Below, one piece after another: positions 4,722 through 5,617 of a stretch of DNA of 5,617 nucleotides. Made by a program: the position numbers and the translations under genes. The DNA comes from an uncultured Atopobiaceae bacterium (lineage in GTDB: Bacteria > Actinomycetota > Coriobacteriia > Coriobacteriales > Atopobiaceae). The notes below the pieces were generated by a model. That model had not been told where the DNA came from and searched no databases. It saw only the letters and a list, made by a program, of their open reading frames with translations. The stretch lies in the NCBI GenBank assembly GCA_947303905.1, contig CAMYZR010000118.1:1-5617 (forward strand), given 5' to 3'. Position 1 is the stretch's first letter. The number at the start of each line of letters is the position of its first letter.

Positions 4722-5456
4722 ATGAAGAGGTTCGCAGCACTAGCAACAACCGGAGCACTCGCACTCTCCCTGTCCCTCATCGGATGCGGCGCCAAGCCGG
4801 CAACGGAAGACACCCCATCGGAAGCCAGCTCCGAGGCGACCGAGGTCGTCGGCGGCTACACGGTCTCCGACGAAGCACCGGCCTCCACCCTCACCGACCA
4901 TGAGCGGGAGGTCTTCGAGGCAGCCGCCAAGGAGCTCGTCGGCGTCACCTACACCCCCGTCTCCACACTGGCCACTCAGGTGGTGGCGGGCACCAACTAC
5001 GCGTTCCTCTGCAAGGGCGAGGTCGCGGACGCCCAGGGAACGACCGGATGGTACGTGCTGGTCGTCTACGAGGACCTTTCCGGCAAGGCGGAGCTGACCT
5101 CGGCCGAGCAGATCGACCTTGCTGACGTGCACGTCACCGACGAGCCCGCCGACAGCGAGGCCGTTGGCGCCTGGGCCGTCGTGATGCCCGAGGCCACCGA
5201 GCTTCTTCCCGCCGATGCCGCCGAGGCCTTCACCAAGGCGACCGAGGCGTACGTGGGCGTAAACCTCAAGCCCCTGGCAACGCTCGGAACGCAGGTCGTC
5301 GCTGGAACCAACTACCTCGTGCTCTGCGCAGGAGAGCCCACCACCGCCAACCCGGTGGCGCAGCTCTACGTGGCCGAGGTCTACTGCGACCTCGACGGCA
5401 ACTCCGAGTTCAGCAGCGTGCAGACCTTCGATATGCTCTCCTACATCGACAACTAG
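4722..5456 (+). CDS. Lipoprotein with two tandem cystatin-like domains
   Basis: A 244-residue secreted, membrane-anchored protein. Residues 1-21 are a signal peptide (K2, R3, then a hydrophobic run) ending in the lipobox LIGC with lipidated C22. A linker rich in Glu, Ser, Thr and Ala follows (about 23-42). Two domains, about 44-133 and 149-238, align without gaps at an offset of exactly 105 residues, with 36 of 90 positions identical by hand count. Each has a Gly near its start (G44-G45, G149), a helix, then the exact QVVAGTNY (86-93 and 191-198), followed by strands. QxVxG with a preceding conserved Gly is the protease-binding signature of cystatins (MEROPS family I25); human stefins and plant cystatins carry the same QVVAGTNY. 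The second cystatin hairpin, PW in many members, is replaced by YEDLSG and YCDLDG. The likely role is blocking papain-like cysteine proteases at the cell surface, from host, competitors or self. The cystatin-like fold is well supported; inhibitory activity is inferred. It is flanked by two copies of a palindromic repeat. Confidence 0.85.
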   Translation: MKRFAALATTGALALSLSLIGCGAKPATEDTPSEASSEATEVVGGYTVSDEAPASTLTDHEREVFEAAAKELVGVTYTPVSTLATQVVAGTNYAFLCKGEVADAQGTTGWYVLVVYEDLSGKAELTSAEQIDLADVHVTDEPADSEAVGAWAVVMPEATELLPADAAEAFTKATEAYVGVNLKPLATLGTQVVAGTNYLVLCAGEPTTANPVAQLYVAEVYCDLDGNSEFSSVQTFDMLSYIDN

Positions 5457-5482
5457 CCAGGCACCCAGGGCACGGGCTCTGT

Positions 5483-5597
5483 TCACGCGCCCTAAGAAGT
5501 GCGCACGTGAGCGCGGCTATTCGGACTCTTGCAGGAAGACTCCGAATAGCCGCTTTGTTGTGCGCACTTTTTGCTAGAAGAGCAGGTCACGCAGGCC
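5483..5597 (+). repeat. Nested palindromic repeat element, copy B
   Basis: This is the second copy of the element seen at 4455-4566. The 69-base core (5499-5567) has the same spacings as copy A. The 36-base inner hairpin segment starting at TATTCGGA is identical to copy A at 31 positions. The flanks TCACGCGCCC (5483-5492) and GAGCAGGTCACGCAGGCC (5580-5597; 16 of 18 identical to copy A) are shared in the same orientation, so the copies are direct repeats about 1.03 kb apart. The outer GTGCGCAC blocks are unchanged, while the bases beside them differ between the copies. The right flank overlaps the end of the convergent gene. Confidence 0.85.
5494..5572 (+). terminator. Terminator of the lipoprotein gene, formed by copy B
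   Basis: Outer arms AAGTGCGCAC (5497-5506) and GTGCGCACTT (5560-5569) pair, extendable by three pairs with A and G against the following U-run. Inner arms of 13 bp (5513-5525 with 5541-5553) pair, and after a C-C mismatch TCTT/AAGA closes a 5-base loop. TTTTT (5568-5572) follows on the plus strand. The hairpin begins about 38 bases after the lipoprotein stop and sits directly against the stop of the convergent gene, so it may serve both. Confidence 0.65.
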
Positions 5598-5617
5598 CAG
5601 CGAGCGGCCTTTGGGGA
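5574..5617 (-). CDS. C-terminal end of a convergent gene, product unknown
   Basis: Reading the minus strand from the window edge gives an open frame that ends PKGRSLGLRDLLF at a TAG (5574-5576). Only 13 residues are visible, too few to name a family. Support is positional: the stop lies right beside a terminator-like hairpin, as expected for a gene converging on the lipoprotein gene. The last codons lie inside the right flank of repeat copy B, so part of this C-terminus may come from the repeat. It could also be a chance open frame. Confidence 0.45.
   Translation of the reverse strand, partial: PKGRSLGLRDLLF

Noticed and set aside
4244..4813. Minus-strand open frame of 189 codons across the Nudix end and lipoprotein start
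   Set aside because: It is antisense to two well-supported genes and runs through the palindromic element. No recognisable domain or ribosome site.
4474..5567. The two palindromic repeats as a CRISPR or integron-type array
   Set aside because: There are only two copies, separated by a full gene of about 1 kb, with no regular spacers, cas genes or integrase in view. A dispersed palindromic repeat and terminator is a better fit.

Overview
This window looks like chromosomal DNA of a GC-rich, anaerobic, Gram-positive-type bacterium. The best guess is class Coriobacteriia (Olsenella/Atopobium-like). That guess rests on high GC, an ATP-driven formate--tetrahydrofolate ligase, an oxygen-sensitive type of radical SAM protein and a secreted lipoprotein; no rRNA or tRNA confirms it. 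No tRNA, CRISPR array, transposase or phage gene was seen.

Layout. Bases 1-3723 hold four genes, all on the minus strand. In transcription order they are 5-formyltetrahydrofolate cyclo-ligase (3723-3115), a radical SAM enzyme (3068-2178), a 12-helix MFS transporter resembling the oxalate/formate antiporter family (2004-781), and the N-terminal 140 codons of formate--tetrahydrofolate ligase, fhs (421 to the window edge). The first and last feed the folate one-carbon pool: one recovers 5-formyl-THF, the other makes 10-formyl-THF from formate. The transporter between them could carry formate, oxalate or another carboxylate, but its substrate cannot be read from sequence. The 359-base gap before fhs contains two matched dyads (8-base arms, 11-base spacers) exactly 105 bp apart and a strong hairpin after the transporter gene.

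A divergent control region (3724-3820) separates this block from a plus-strand Nudix hydrolase of the CoA-pyrophosphatase type (3821-4426), whose stop codon lies in a perfect 13-bp tandem duplication. Next comes a plus-strand lipoprotein gene (4722-5456). Its product has a lipobox and two gap-free, about 40% identical copies of a roughly 90-residue domain, each carrying QVVAGTNY, the hallmark of cystatins (inhibitors of papain-like cysteine proteases). At the right edge a convergent minus-strand gene shows only its last 13 residues.

The lipoprotein gene is bracketed by two copies of a nested palindromic element (cores 4474-4542 and 5499-5567). The geometry is identical, GTGCGCAC-N11-TATTCGGA-N15-TCCGAATA-N11-GTGCGCAC, and the flanking sequence is partly shared in the same orientation. 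These elements probably act as transcription terminators, and they look like members of a dispersed intergenic repeat family. The tandem-cystatin lipoprotein between direct repeats is the most interesting content of the window.
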